From Moritella marina ATCC 15381 (GTDB taxonomy: Bacteria; Pseudomonadota; Gammaproteobacteria; Enterobacterales; Moritellaceae), in contig NZ_CP044399.1 of NCBI RefSeq assembly GCF_008931805.1, positions 1,426,001 to 1,490,000 of the forward strand: a stretch of 64,000 nucleotides of DNA, in the 5' to 3' direction. The translations under genes and the position numbers were made by a program. Below the pieces are notes generated by a model. The model saw only the letters and a program-made list of their open reading frames with translations, made no database searches and had not been told where the DNA came from. Below, in pieces: positions 19,933 through 30,076 of this stretch (within the stretch, counting starts at the first letter, position 1; each line of letters begins with the position of its first letter).

Positions 19933-21546
19933 ATGTTACGTTTAACCGATGTAAAACTTCCGTTAGATCATAATGATCAAGCAATTAATGAATATATTTT
20001 AGAGAGATTGTCACTTAAACCTGAACAATTAGCTGAATATACTGTTTTCCGTCGTGGTTATGATGCACGTAAACGTAATGTCATTATCCTAATGTATACA
20101 TTAGACGTTACATTAGCCGATGGTGTAAATGAAGACGCATTACTTGCTGCATTTGAAAAAGATCAACATGTTCGTGCTACACCTGATATGTCATACAAAT
20201 TTGTTGCTGAAAAAACGGAAGAGATAGAACAGCGTCCAGTTGTTATAGGCTTTGGACCTTGTGGTTTATTTACTGCATTAATCCTAGCGCAAATGGGCTT
20301 ACGTCCAATTGTACTTGAGCGTGGTAAAGAAGTACGTGAAAGAACGAAGGATACCTTTGGGTTTTGGCGTAAGCGTGAATTAAACCCTGAATCAAATGTG
20401 CAGTTTGGTGAAGGTGGGGCAGGTACATTCTCAGATGGTAAATTGTATAGCCAAGTAAAAGATCCTAAGTTTCATGCACGTAAAATTTTAACTGAATTTG
20501 TTAAAGCTGGCGCACCTGAAGAGATCATGTATTTAAGTAAGCCGCACATTGGTACATTTAAATTGGTTACTATGATTGAACGTATGCGAAAGGATATCAT
20601 CGAGCTTGGTGGTGAAATTCGTTTTAGTGCGCGTGTTGATGATATTCTTATCGAAAACGATCAAGTAACGGGTGTAGAACTTGCTGGTGGCGAAATCATT
20701 GAAACAAATCATGTTTCTTTAGCGATTGGTCATAGTGCTCGTGATACATTTGAAATGCTGCAAAAACGTGGTGTTTACCTAGAAGCGAAACCTTTCTCAA
20801 TCGGTTTCCGTATTGAACACAAGCAAGCTGCAATTGATGATGCGCGTTTTGGTAAAAATGCAGGCAACCCATTACTTGGCGCTGCAGATTACAAATTAGT
20901 TCATCATTGTAAGAATGGTCGTTCTGTATATAGCTTCTGTATGTGCCCTGGCGGTACTGTTGTTGCTGCAACGTCTGAAGAAGGTCACGTTGTTACTAAT
21001 GGCATGAGCCAATACTCACGTAACGAAATGAATGCGAACAGCGCTATCGTCGTTGGTATCACACCAGAAGATTATCCGGGTAACCCATTAGCAGGTATTG
21101 ATTTACAGCGTAAATGGGAAAAAAATGCATTTGTTATTGGTGGCAGCAATTATGATGCTCCTGGTCAAACAGTTGGCGATTTCCTTTCTGGTAAAGGCGA
21201 GGGTGAGTTTGGCGATGTGGTACCTTCATATAAACCAGGTCTTAAATTTACAGACCTGAGTAAAACATTACCACCATTTGCTGTAGCTGCTATTCGTGAA
21301 GCGATCCCTGCTTTTGAAAAGAAAATTAAAGGTTTCTCTGCGAAAGATGCAACTTTAACTGGTGTTGAAACACGTACATCATCACCTGTTAGCATTAAAC
21401 GTGGTCGTGATTATCAAAGCATCAGTACTAAGGGCTTATTTCCTGCAGGTGAAGGTGCTGGTTATGCTGGTGGCATTTTATCAGCAGGTATTGACGGTAT
21501 TAAAGTGGCAGAAGCAATGGCGCTTTCGATGCTGCTAAAAGAATAA
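19933..21546 (+). CDS. COG2509-type FAD-dependent dehydrogenase of unknown substrate
   Basis: A 537-aa flavoprotein. A leading domain of about 95 aa precedes the dinucleotide-binding motif VVIGFGPCGLFTALILAQMGLRPIVLERG. Other family marks are NVQFGEGGAGTFSDGKL, SIGFRIEHKQ, CMCPGG and the C-terminal FAD loop GLFPAGEGAGYAGGILSAGIDG. This matches the 'uncharacterized FAD-dependent dehydrogenase' group (COG2509). Substrate unknown. Monocistronic, ending at a shared bidirectional terminator with purC. Confidence 0.85.
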   Translation: MLRLTDVKLPLDHNDQAINEYILERLSLKPEQLAEYTVFRRGYDARKRNVIILMYTLDVTLADGVNEDALLAAFEKDQHVRATPDMSYKFVAEKTEEIEQRPVVIGFGPCGLFTALILAQMGLRPIVLERGKEVRERTKDTFGFWRKRELNPESNVQFGEGGAGTFSDGKLYSQVKDPKFHARKILTEFVKAGAPEEIMYLSKPHIGTFKLVTMIERMRKDIIELGGEIRFSARVDDILIENDQVTGVELAGGEIIETNHVSLAIGHSARDTFEMLQKRGVYLEAKPFSIGFRIEHKQAAIDDARFGKNAGNPLLGAADYKLVHHCKNGRSVYSFCMCPGGTVVAATSEEGHVVTNGMSQYSRNEMNANSAIVVGITPEDYPGNPLAGIDLQRKWEKNAFVIGGSNYDAPGQTVGDFLSGKGEGEFGDVVPSYKPGLKFTDLSKTLPPFAVAAIREAIPAFEKKIKGFSAKDATLTGVETRTSSPVSIKRGRDYQSISTKGLFPAGEGAGYAGGILSAGIDGIKVAEAMALSMLLKE

Positions 21547-21601
21547 TTACGGTTTATTAGCGACTTACTTGTTTAACGGCGGGTCGCTAAAGAATGAATA
21601 A

Positions 21602-21643
21602 AAAAAGGAGAGTCTACTTTAATCGTAAGTAGCTCTCCTTTTT
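21602..21643. terminator. Bidirectional terminator between the flavoprotein gene and purC
   Basis: Stem AAAAAGGAGAG + CTACTT / AAGTAG + CTCTCCTTTTT with a one-base bulge (T21613) and a 7-nt loop. A-run and T-run serve both convergent genes. Confidence 0.88.
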
Positions 21644-21680
21644 AATTGTGACGATTTAATCACTCAGTAATTAAATACTA

Positions 21681-22784
21681 TTAATCAATAAGATTGTAAT
21701 CGTTACGTAAAATCTCAACAATTTCAGCTTTTGGATTATCAGATAAAACAATCTTTTCGCCAGTAATTTTCTCAGCGATGTTTAAGTACGTTTCTGAAAT
21801 TGACATTAATACAGATGTTGGTAGTGCATTATGTTCAGCAAGTGCCAAACGCTCATCCATTCTGTTTTTGTTTAATAAGATATCAGGTTCAGAGAAGTGG
21901 TTAAGTAATTGCTGGCGGAAACCTTCTTTAGAGTTCTCCACTACATTACCTTGGTCAAATTCTGCAGTATCCCAAATACGTGATGAATCAGGCGTGCCCA
22001 CTTCATCCATATAAATTAGCTTTTCTTGACCTTCGCTGTCAGTTACATAGCCAAACTCGAATTTAGTATCAACAAACATTTGGCCAACATCGGCTAATGC
22101 ATCACTAATTACATTAAAGCCTTCTTTTAATAACTTTTCGTAGTAAGTAATATCATCAACGGATTTGAAGTTAAACGCTTCATAATTATCTGAAATATTT
22201 GCACGAGTGATATTCACATCATCGACTGCAGGAACACCTGGAATGCCTTCTAAAATACCTTTAGTCGACGGCGTAATTAACAATTCTGGTAGCTTTTGGT
22301 CTTTAGTTAAGCCTTCTGGTAATTCGATGCCGCAGAAGTTTCGTTCACCTTTACTATAAGCGCGCCACATAGAACCTGTGATGTATTGGCGACAGATCGC
22401 TTCAATCATGACTGGTCTCGCTTTTTGAACGATCCAAATGAATGGGTGAGGGATATCCAGGATATGGCTGTCAGCTAATCCATTCTCACGGAAAGACTTA
22501 AACCAATGGTTTGAAATTGCGTTTAGCGCAGCACCTTTCCCAGGTACACCGCGCATACCGCCTTCACCGTGCCAAATACATTCAAACGCAGAAATTCGGT
22601 CACTAATAACCATAATTGCAAGTGGTGCATCTGCGGCTACGTCATAACCCTTTTCTTCGATTAGACGACGACTATCGGCTTCAGTTAACCAGTAAACAGA
22701 ACGTACTTTACCACTGTGTACAGGCTTATCTGTACGGATTGGTAAATCATTGTTTACAGCTAATACTTTATCAGCAAGACTCAT
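21681..22784 (-). CDS. purC: Phosphoribosylaminoimidazole-succinocarboxamide synthase
   Basis: SAICAR synthase of de novo purine synthesis: joins CAIR and aspartate with ATP. 367 aa, the longer form found in many marine gammaproteobacteria rather than the 237-aa enteric form. Motifs: [11 protein letters not shown] near the N-terminus, [33 protein letters not shown] and the metal/ATP loop [20 protein letters not shown] lies 8 nt upstream of the ATG. A long inverted repeat occupies its 5' region. Confidence 0.93.
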   Translation of the reverse strand: MSLADKVLAVNNDLPIRTDKPVHSGKVRSVYWLTEADSRRLIEEKGYDVAADAPLAIMVISDRISAFECIWHGEGGMRGVPGKGAALNAISNHWFKSFRENGLADSHILDIPHPFIWIVQKARPVMIEAICRQYITGSMWRAYSKGERNFCGIELPEGLTKDQKLPELLITPSTKGILEGIPGVPAVDDVNITRANISDNYEAFNFKSVDDITYYEKLLKEGFNVISDALADVGQMFVDTKFEFGYVTDSEGQEKLIYMDEVGTPDSSRIWDTAEFDQGNVVENSKEGFRQQLLNHFSEPDILLNKNRMDERLALAEHNALPTSVLMSISETYLNIAEKITGEKIVLSDNPKAEIVEILRNDYNLID

Positions 22785-23115
22785 TGTTAACTATCCTTAT
22801 TGAGTTTATCGTTTAAATACCTAAGTAACTTGGAAGAGTTTCTTTCAATTTCCCTGAAGGCTCTTCCAAGTTACTTTGGACTCATTTAGCTAGATTCGAG
22901 GTGTTGCTGTCGATTTGAGGGCGATTTTACCAGAAGTGAGGCGTGATTCCACTATTACTGACTAATTTTGTTAAAAATAACAAGTTATAAGTAATAGTAT
23001 TTTGTTAACAGGGTTGAAAAACAACCATCCTTTCGCTTTATACAACATGGATTTGATTATTACGAAGAGTGATGGTATTAAATGTGGTCTAATAATTATA
23101 AATGGAAACTTGTTT
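22785..23115. other. Divergent intergenic region purC / yoaA
   Basis: 331 bp with no supported gene. It contains the long inverted repeat at 22823-22876 (separate entry). An open frame running back from yoaA to ATGs at 23047 and 23002 is judged non-coding because of the family length. Confidence 0.6.
22823..22876. repeat. Perfect 16-bp inverted repeat with 22-nt loop upstream of purC
   Basis: Arms AAGTAACTTGGAAGAG and CTCTTCCAAGTTACTT are exact inverse complements around 22839-22860. The stem lies 39-92 nt upstream of the purC ATG and has no T-run beside it. It could be a 5' UTR hairpin, an operator, or a dispersed palindromic repeat unit; not resolvable from one copy. Confidence 0.75.
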
Positions 23116-25026
23116 GTGATAGAGCAATATTTTTTATCGGGTGGCGCGTTAGCCAACGTCATCGATGGCTATACGGCTCGTCAACCGCAAATTGATATGG
23201 CAAAGGCGATTAACAATGTGATCGCAAGCAAGGGAAACTTAATTGTAGAGGCTGAAACAGGCACAGGTAAAACGTTTGCTTACCTCATTCCAGCTTTGGT
23301 TAATGACAAAACAACCATTATAAGTACCGGTAGTAAAAACTTACAAGAGCAGCTATTCAACCGTGATTTACCCTTTATTATCGATGCCTTAAACAGTAAG
23401 GCCAAAACGGCATTATTGAAAGGCCGAAATAATTACCTGTGTACAGAACGTTTAACGCGTTTAAGCCGTGAAACACAATATCAAAATCAAGCGATATTAA
23501 GCGATTACGTTAAGGTTAAAGGTTGGTCTAATATTACCATTAGCGGGGATATGAGCTCTGTCCCTGGACTTAAAGACGACGCTGAAATATTACCCTTAGT
23601 GACATCGACGAATGATAACTGTTTGGGACGAGATTGTCCTGATTATGAAGATTGCTTCTTGGTTAAAGCACGTCGCAAGGCTTTAGAGGCTGATATTGTT
23701 GTTGTAAATCACCACTTATATTTTGCTGATCTGAATGTTAAAGATTCGGGTTTTGGCCGGTTACTGCCGGATGCAGAGGTGATTGTTTTTGATGAAGCCC
23801 ATCAAATCCCCGATATTGCATCAGAATATTTTGGTAAAAGCTTATCAAGTAAATTAATTCAGGCCTTATGCAAAGATGTGCAATATCTAGGCCGTACCGA
23901 TCTAAAGGACACCATCCAAGTCACCAAAGCTGCTAATGGGCTAGCCAATGCAACGCAAGATTTACGCTTAAGCTTTTCAATGGAAACAGGCCGGGGGAAC
24001 TGGCGTCATCTGATTAATCAACAAGCGGTCATGAAAACGGTTACGCGATTTCAAGACCAACTTGATTTTATCTATGAAGTACTGAAACTAGCACTTGGCC
24101 GAACAGAGCTTGTCGATCAGTGCTTTGACCGAGTGGTTGAGATTAAAGCAATATTTCAACAAATAATGGCGGTAAATAATACCGGTGAGAGCTATTGGTA
24201 TGAATGTACCAAGCGAAACTTTACATTAAATATAACGCCACTTAATATTGCTGAGCGCTTTAGTGCCGAGCAAGAAAAAGTAAAATCTGCGTGGGTTTTC
24301 ACGTCAGCCACTTTAGCTGTCGATAATTGTTTCTCACACTATCGCCAACAGATGGGCTTAGTAAATGCAACAGAACTTATTTTGGCCAGTCCGTTTGATT
24401 TCCAGAACCAAGCAATGTTATGCGTCCCTCGTAATATTCCAGAGCCAAACGATCCAAACATAGCACGCATATTGGTGGAGAAATTATCCCCCGTTATTAT
24501 TGCTAATAAAGGTCGATGTTTCTTTCTTTGTACGAGTCATTACATGATCAGGCAAGTCGCAGCCTTGCTACAGCAGCAACTTTCGATGCCTATCTTCGTA
24601 CAGGGCCAAGATAACAAACAAGTGTTACTTGATCAGTTCATCGAGCACGGTAACGCATTATTAATCGGTACTTATTCTTTCTGGGAGGGGATTGATGTGC
24701 GGGGGCAAACTTTAAGCTGTGTTATTATTGATAAATTACCGTTTGCGTCGCCTGATGATCCGTTATTACAAGCACGGATTGAAGATTGCCAGCGTAAAGG
24801 CGAAGACCCTTTTGCGCAGTTACAAATCCCCAAAGCGGTGATTAACCTGAAGCAGGGAGTAGGCCGTTTAATTCGAGATGTCAAAGACACCGGGTGTGTT
24901 ATTATTTGTGATACTCGTATTGTATCGCGTGGTTATGGGGGCACATTTATTAATAGCTTACCCGATATGCCGCGCACCAGAGATTTAAATAGCGTTTTAT
25001 CTTTTATTAAGAAAACTAACAATTAG
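23116..25026 (+). CDS. yoaA: YoaA, DinG/XPD-like ATP-dependent iron-sulfur DNA helicase
   Basis: Superfamily 2 helicase implicated in DNA repair together with the polymerase clamp-loader chi subunit (known for E. coli). Walker A is AETGTGKTFAY and the DEAH box is FDEAHQ. Four iron-sulfur cysteines are visible (YLCTERL, then NDNCLGRDCPDYEDC). Motif VI is GVGRLIRD. With the GTG at 23116 the protein is 636 aa, the length of E. coli YoaA, and its start aligns; in-frame ATGs at 23047 and 23002 would add a non-conserved tail. tsaB follows 12 nt later. Confidence 0.92.
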   Translation: MIEQYFLSGGALANVIDGYTARQPQIDMAKAINNVIASKGNLIVEAETGTGKTFAYLIPALVNDKTTIISTGSKNLQEQLFNRDLPFIIDALNSKAKTALLKGRNNYLCTERLTRLSRETQYQNQAILSDYVKVKGWSNITISGDMSSVPGLKDDAEILPLVTSTNDNCLGRDCPDYEDCFLVKARRKALEADIVVVNHHLYFADLNVKDSGFGRLLPDAEVIVFDEAHQIPDIASEYFGKSLSSKLIQALCKDVQYLGRTDLKDTIQVTKAANGLANATQDLRLSFSMETGRGNWRHLINQQAVMKTVTRFQDQLDFIYEVLKLALGRTELVDQCFDRVVEIKAIFQQIMAVNNTGESYWYECTKRNFTLNITPLNIAERFSAEQEKVKSAWVFTSATLAVDNCFSHYRQQMGLVNATELILASPFDFQNQAMLCVPRNIPEPNDPNIARILVEKLSPVIIANKGRCFFLCTSHYMIRQVAALLQQQLSMPIFVQGQDNKQVLLDQFIEHGNALLIGTYSFWEGIDVRGQTLSCVIIDKLPFASPDDPLLQARIEDCQRKGEDPFAQLQIPKAVINLKQGVGRLIRDVKDTGCVIICDTRIVSRGYGGTFINSLPDMPRTRDLNSVLSFIKKTNN

Positions 25027-25038
25027 AAAGTGAATTTT

Positions 25039-25743
25039 ATGAGTAATATTTTAGCACTAGATACATCAACAGAAAATTGTTCTGCCGCACTGAGCGTTAA
25101 TGGCGAAATATTAGTAAGAGAATTTGAAAGCCCGCGTGAGCATACCAAGCGTATTTTACCTATGGTCGATAGTTTATTGTCTGAAGCAGGTATCAAATTA
25201 AAAGATCTAGATGCACTTGCATTTGGTCGCGGTCCAGGGAGCTTTACCGGGGTACGTATTGGCACTGGTATTGCGCAAGGCCTTGCCTTTGGTGCTGATT
25301 TACCTATGCTGCCTATTTCGACATTAGCCGCAATGGCACAAGGTGCAAACCGATTACATAATGCCACAGACGTATTACCTGCAATTGACGCACGTATGGG
25401 CGAAATTTATGTTGCCCAATATAAACTCAATGCCGCAGGTGTCATGACACTTGTTGATAAAGAGATGGTGATCACTGCTGATGAACTTGTTGCTAATTTT
25501 AACAAGCCTGACCAGGCTTTTTATACGTTAGGAACAGGCTGGGCAACATATGAACAGCAGCTTGCAGTGTTAAATGTTGCTAAGTTAACTGCATGTGAAG
25601 GTATTCAATTTCCCACGTCACACGATATGTTGGCAATTGCGGCTGCTGACTTTGCCAATGGTAAAGCGGTTGCAGTCGAAGACGCGATGCCTGTTTATGT
25701 TCGAGATACTGTTACTTGGAAGAAACTACCAGGTAGAGGGTAA
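25039..25743 (+). CDS. tsaB: tRNA t6A37 modification protein TsaB (YeaZ)
   Basis: Partner of TsaD in threonylcarbamoyl transfer to A37 of ANN-decoding tRNAs. 234 aa of the actin-like ATPase fold: ILALDTSTENCSAAL at the start and AFGRGPGSFTGVRIGTGIAQGLAFG in the middle. The ATG at 25039 gives the canonical start MSNILALDTS; a GTG at 25030 is the alternative. The yoaA-tsaB pair is conserved in gammaproteobacteria. Confidence 0.95.
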   Translation: MSNILALDTSTENCSAALSVNGEILVREFESPREHTKRILPMVDSLLSEAGIKLKDLDALAFGRGPGSFTGVRIGTGIAQGLAFGADLPMLPISTLAAMAQGANRLHNATDVLPAIDARMGEIYVAQYKLNAAGVMTLVDKEMVITADELVANFNKPDQAFYTLGTGWATYEQQLAVLNVAKLTACEGIQFPTSHDMLAIAAADFANGKAVAVEDAMPVYVRDTVTWKKLPGRG

Positions 25744-25749
25744 ATTCTA

Positions 25750-26625
25750 ATGAATAAAGTTAGTATAGAGGTTAATGGTAGCATTATTGCTGGCTTGCAA
25801 TGGGGCGATAGCACGAAACCTGTGTTATTAGCTGTCCATGGTTGGTTAGATAATGCCGCTAGTTTTGTTCCTTTAGCTGACAATTTATTAACGCAACTAG
25901 CCGATGGCTCATTACCTTATCAGCTAATTGCAATAGATTTACCTGGGCATGGACTTTCTACACATAAAATAGGCCATTATAATTTTATTGAGTGGGTGGA
26001 TGATCTATACCAAATTGTTACAAGCCAAAACTGGGGGCCTGTGAGTATCATCGGTCATTCAATGGGGGCGATGATTACTTCAATTTTTGCAGCTGCTTTT
26101 CCAGAGCTTGTAAAACAGATTGTACTTGTCGAAGGTTTGGGCGCTATTTCAGCAAAAGCAGACGAAACAGTGAGCCAATTGCGTAAAGGTATTGAAAGTC
26201 GGGCTATTTATAATAGCAAGATCAAGCAAAGTACTAAACGTAGAAGTAATGCTTTAACCTTGAGTAAGATAATCAAAGCACGTTGTCTTGTTTCAGATTT
26301 AAATGAAGACAATGCGGCGCTAATTTGTAACAGAAATTTAACAACATATAATGGTGATGTTATTTTTCGTTCAGACCAGAAATTGAAAATACGATCTTTA
26401 GTTCGTTTGACAGAGTTGCAAGTGATTGATATTTTATCTTCCATTTCAACGGCTTGTTTAATAATTTTTGGTAGTGATGGCTTTCCACTGATTACAAAGA
26501 CGCTGGAAAAAGACATATTTAACAGAGTAAACTTTACTCGCGTAGAAGTATCTGGCGGACATCATGTACACATGGATAATCCGACAGAAACTGCAACGGC
26601 TATCGTTAAATTTGTTAATAATTAA
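25750..26625 (+). CDS. Alpha/beta-fold hydrolase
   Basis: A 291-aa serine hydrolase. Oxyanion segment AVHGWLDNAASF, nucleophile elbow GHSMGA, and a late catalytic His in SGGHHVHMDNP. The substrate is unknown; sequence flavour is that of the serine-hydrolase-like (SERHL/MEST) group. It begins 6 nt after tsaB, so it is likely co-transcribed. In E. coli the tsaB-fadD interval is occupied instead by the lipoprotein gene yeaY. Confidence 0.82.
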   Translation: MNKVSIEVNGSIIAGLQWGDSTKPVLLAVHGWLDNAASFVPLADNLLTQLADGSLPYQLIAIDLPGHGLSTHKIGHYNFIEWVDDLYQIVTSQNWGPVSIIGHSMGAMITSIFAAAFPELVKQIVLVEGLGAISAKADETVSQLRKGIESRAIYNSKIKQSTKRRSNALTLSKIIKARCLVSDLNEDNAALICNRNLTTYNGDVIFRSDQKLKIRSLVRLTELQVIDILSSISTACLIIFGSDGFPLITKTLEKDIFNRVNFTRVEVSGGHHVHMDNPTETATAIVKFVNN

Positions 26626-26854
26626 ATATAATGGTTCGTTAAACAAACAAAAATAGAGCATTTGTTATCTAATTCTAAATTATGAAGATTTAAATAAACA
26701 GGTAATGTCGATATTTCATTTGTTAATTGAGTGTTAATCAATTAAGATCTGTTCACAATAAATAATTTCATCAATAGCAATTAGTTATTATTAAGGGATT
26801 AATAATACCGACGTTGTTTTGTAAAATTACAAAGTAAATAAAAAGGAGTGTAAG

Positions 26855-28510
26855 GTGGAAAAGGTTTGGTTAAAGAGATACCCGGAAAATGTTCCCGCTG
26901 AGATTGACTTTGGTTCATTTCGTTCTTTAAACGATATATTCGATCAAACAGTGCAAAATTTTGCAGACAACCCTGCATATGTAAATATGGGCTGTTCATT
27001 GACTTATGGTGAAATCGAAGAGAAATCTCGCGCTTTCGCTGCTTACCTTCAAAACGAGCTTAAGTTAAATAAAGGCGACCGTGTCGCGTTAATGATGCCG
27101 AACTTGCTTCAATACCCAATTGCGTTATTTGGTGTGCTACGAGCTGGTATGGTTATTGTTAATGTAAATCCTTTATATACACCACGCGAGTTAAAACATC
27201 AGTTAAACGACTCCGGCGCAAAAGCGATTGTTATCATTTCTAACTTCGCTAGTGTATTAGAAAAAGTCATTGAAGACTCACCTGTTGAACACGTGATCTT
27301 AACGCAATTAGGCGATCTTTTCTCTCCTGTTAAAGGTGCGATCACAAACTTAGTCGTTAAGTATGTGAAAAAAATGGTGCCTAAATTTAACTTACCAAAT
27401 GCGATCCCGTTTAACCGCGTATTGAATAAAGGACGTTCATTGCCGTTTAATAAAGTTGAAACGGGTTTTGATGACATTGCTTTTCTTCAATATACCGGTG
27501 GCACAACTGGCGTTTCAAAAGGTGCCGTATTAACGCATAAAAATATGCTAGCTAATGTATTACAAGCACAAGGCGCTTACGGTAGTATCATTGACCCTGG
27601 TACTGAAACCGTGATCACAGCGTTACCGCTTTATCATGTATTTGCATTAACAGTAAACGGCTTATTATTCTTCTTGGGCGGTGGTAAAAATATTCTTATT
27701 ACCAACCCACGTGATCTTCCGGCGTTAATTAAAGAAATTGATGATCATAAACCAACAGCTATTACAGGTGTTAATACACTATTTAATGCACTGGTTAATG
27801 ATGATACGTTTGCTAAAGTTGATTTCTCGGCGTTAAAACTTTCTGTCGGTGGCGGCATGGCTGTTCAACGTTCAGTTGCTGAAAAGTGGAAGAAGATAAC
27901 GGGTTGTCATTTACTTGAAGGTTATGGTTTAACTGAGTGCTCACCATTGGTAACAGTAAATCCATACGACCTGCATGAATATAACGGTTCAATTGGTTTA
28001 CCTGTTTCATCAACAGATGTTCGCATCATTGATGATGAAGGTGGCGTACTGACTAAACCGGGTGCTGTAGGTGAAATGCAAGTACGTGGCCCTCAAGTGA
28101 TGCAAGGCTATTGGCAGCGTCCACAAGAAACAGCTGACGTGATCACTGATGGCTGGTTAAACACTGGTGATATTGCACGTATGGATGAAGATGGTTTTTT
28201 CTATATTGTCGACCGTAAGAAAGACATGATCCTTGTTTCTGGCTTTAACGTTTTCCCAAATGAAATTGAAGATGTGCTAACACTAAATGACAATATCCTT
28301 GAAGCTGCTGCAATCGGTGTACCGCATGAGTCGTCAGGTGAAACTGTTAAAATCTTTGTTGTTAAAAAAGGTGAAATTTCGAAAGAAGAAATTGTTGCGC
28401 ATTGCCGTGAACACCTCACTGCATACAAAGTACCACGTATTATTGAATTCCGTGATGAGTTACCTAAGAGTAATGTAGGTAAAATATTACGTCGTGAGCT
28501 GCGTGATTAA
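26855..28510 (+). CDS. fadD: Long-chain fatty acid--CoA ligase
   Basis: Inner-membrane-associated acyl-CoA synthetase that activates exogenous long-chain fatty acids. 551 aa with the AMP motif [21 protein letters not shown], the FACS segment [17 protein letters not shown] and C-terminal [15 protein letters not shown]. The start is GTG at 26855, with a strong AAGGAG 6 nt upstream; the opening [14 protein letters not shown] aligns with E. coli FadD. I saw no clear FadR site in the 229 bp upstream. Confidence 0.96.
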   Translation: MEKVWLKRYPENVPAEIDFGSFRSLNDIFDQTVQNFADNPAYVNMGCSLTYGEIEEKSRAFAAYLQNELKLNKGDRVALMMPNLLQYPIALFGVLRAGMVIVNVNPLYTPRELKHQLNDSGAKAIVIISNFASVLEKVIEDSPVEHVILTQLGDLFSPVKGAITNLVVKYVKKMVPKFNLPNAIPFNRVLNKGRSLPFNKVETGFDDIAFLQYTGGTTGVSKGAVLTHKNMLANVLQAQGAYGSIIDPGTETVITALPLYHVFALTVNGLLFFLGGGKNILITNPRDLPALIKEIDDHKPTAITGVNTLFNALVNDDTFAKVDFSALKLSVGGGMAVQRSVAEKWKKITGCHLLEGYGLTECSPLVTVNPYDLHEYNGSIGLPVSSTDVRIIDDEGGVLTKPGAVGEMQVRGPQVMQGYWQRPQETADVITDGWLNTGDIARMDEDGFFYIVDRKKDMILVSGFNVFPNEIEDVLTLNDNILEAAAIGVPHESSGETVKIFVVKKGEISKEEIVAHCREHLTAYKVPRIIEFRDELPKSNVGKILRRELRD

Positions 28511-28572
28511 TAATTTATCTAATTTAAAGTCATAAAACACTTATAATTAGTAATATATTTAGCTAAAATTGA

Positions 28573-28608
28573 GCCACTTTCTAAATTTTAAGAAAGTGGC
28601 TTTTTTTT
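28573..28608 (+). terminator. Terminator after fadD
   Basis: Perfect 10-bp stem GCCACTTTCT / AGAAAGTGGC, 8-nt loop, followed by eight T residues. It ends immediately before the rnd ribosome site. Confidence 0.9.
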
Positions 28609-28618
28609 GAGGTTATAA

Positions 28619-29749
28619 GTGGAATATATTTTAGTTGAAGATCAAATAACATTGCAGAAAATGATAACTCAATGTGCGGATGTTGAAGTTTTAGCAATCG
28701 ACACTGAATTTATCAGACAGCGTACTTATTACCCAATTCTTGGATTGTTTCAGCTTTACAATGGTACTGAAACATATTTAGTTGATCCACTTGCCGTTGA
28801 TGACCTAAGCACATTATGGCAACTTCTTGACCGTCAACCTGTTGTGCTTCACGCCTGTTCTGAAGACCTTGATGTATTTAAGACGGTAGCGAATAAAATC
28901 CCTGACTTTTTCCACGATACCCAAATCGCAGCAGCATTCAGTGGGCTCGGTTCTTCTCTTGGCTTTGGCGGCTTGGTATCTGAATTCCAAAGTATCACCT
29001 TAGACAAAGGTGAGTCTCGCTCTAATTGGTTAGCACGACCATTAACAGAAAAACAGTTAAGTTATGCAGCGGCTGATGTATATCATTTATTGCCTTGCTG
29101 GAATGAGCTAAAAGCGAAGCTTGTTGAGTTAGGTTATTATGATTACTACCTACAAGAGCTAGATAACTTGCGTCGTCGTAAGTCAGAAAAGAAACAACCT
29201 AGCACAGTGTATAAGCAGTTCAAGAACGCATCATTTCTACCACCTCGTCAACTTGCAACTTTACAAGCGCTAGGAGAGTGGCGTGAAAACAATGCGGTTA
29301 ATCGTGATATGGCGATTAATTTTGTTGTTAAAGAAGCGCACCTTCTCGAAGTGGCAAAACAACAGCCAAAATCGCTACGAGACTTAAATAAGATTGAATT
29401 ATTGCCAATCGAAATTAAACGTCACGGTAAGCAGATTCTTGAAATAGTGAAGCAAACTGCACAACTCGCTGATAATGAGTTACCCGCACCATTAACCCGT
29501 ATCTCGGATCAGCCTGGCTACAAAAAAATTGTTCAAGCTATGCGTAATAAAATAGCCATTGTTGCGGAGAAAACCAATATTCCGGCAGAATTAATTGGTT
29601 CTAAGAAAATCATTAATGAACTATTAAGCTGGTGTTGGGAGTTAACGGATGAACAGCGTGAAGTAGGGGTTAAACCTATCATGTTATGTAATTGGCGTGC
29701 AGAGCTAATTGGCAATATGTTGTTCGAACATTTGATGGCTGATAAATAG
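28619..29749 (+). CDS. rnd: Ribonuclease D
   Basis: 3'-5' exoribonuclease for tRNA 3' maturation (376 aa). The DEDDy exonuclease domain is at the N-terminus (AIDTEFIRQRTYYP, HACSEDLDVF, SYAAADVYHLLPCW), followed by HRDC-type helical domains (about aa 210-370). The start is GTG with GAGG 6 nt upstream. fadD-rnd adjacency is conserved with enterics. Confidence 0.93.
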   Translation: MEYILVEDQITLQKMITQCADVEVLAIDTEFIRQRTYYPILGLFQLYNGTETYLVDPLAVDDLSTLWQLLDRQPVVLHACSEDLDVFKTVANKIPDFFHDTQIAAAFSGLGSSLGFGGLVSEFQSITLDKGESRSNWLARPLTEKQLSYAAADVYHLLPCWNELKAKLVELGYYDYYLQELDNLRRRKSEKKQPSTVYKQFKNASFLPPRQLATLQALGEWRENNAVNRDMAINFVVKEAHLLEVAKQQPKSLRDLNKIELLPIEIKRHGKQILEIVKQTAQLADNELPAPLTRISDQPGYKKIVQAMRNKIAIVAEKTNIPAELIGSKKIINELLSWCWELTDEQREVGVKPIMLCNWRAELIGNMLFEHLMADK

Positions 29750-29776
29750 TATTAAAACAAGTTAAGCCTAAATAAA

Positions 29777-29804
29777 GTAAGCGCACATTTTATTGTGCGC
29801 TTAC
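29777..29804 (-). terminator. Terminator of the min operon (possibly also rnd)
   Basis: Perfect 11-bp stem GTAAGCGCACA / TGTGCGCTTAC with a 6-nt loop. On the minus strand it is followed by TTTATTT, fitting the end of minCDE. Confidence 0.8.
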
Positions 29805-29811
29805 CATATCG

Positions 29812-30075
29812 CTATTTATCAGGCAGAGTCACATTCAACTCTAATACTGATAGGTTGTTATCTCGTTGATCAAGTTGTACATTAACTTGATCGGACGTTA
29901 CTGCTACATATTTTTTAATCACTTCAAGGATATCTAGCTTAAGTTGCGGTAGATAATCAGGAGTGCTGTCACGTAAGCTACGTTCATGTGCAACAATAAT
30001 CTGTAAACGGTCCTTCGCTAGATTAGCTGATGTTACGTTCGGTTTAGATGAACGAAAATAATCAAGTAACGCCAT
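29812..30075 (-). CDS. minE: Cell division topological specificity factor MinE
   Basis: Stimulates MinD ATPase and drives pole-to-pole Min oscillation. 87 aa from [12 protein letters not shown], with conserved [13 protein letters not shown] (MinD-contact helix) and [17 protein letters not shown]. An in-frame ATG at 30087 lies within the minD end; GGAGG 5 nt before the ATG at 30075 decides the start. One base separates it from the minD stop. Confidence 0.96.
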   Translation of the reverse strand: MALLDYFRSSKPNVTSANLAKDRLQIIVAHERSLRDSTPDYLPQLKLDILEVIKKYVAVTSDQVNVQLDQRDNNLSVLELNVTLPDK

Positions 30076-30076
30076 T

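Noticed and set aside
23002-23115. N-terminal extension of YoaA back to ATG 23002 or 23047
   Set aside because: The extension is not YoaA-like; the GTG at 23116 gives the exact family length of 636 aa.
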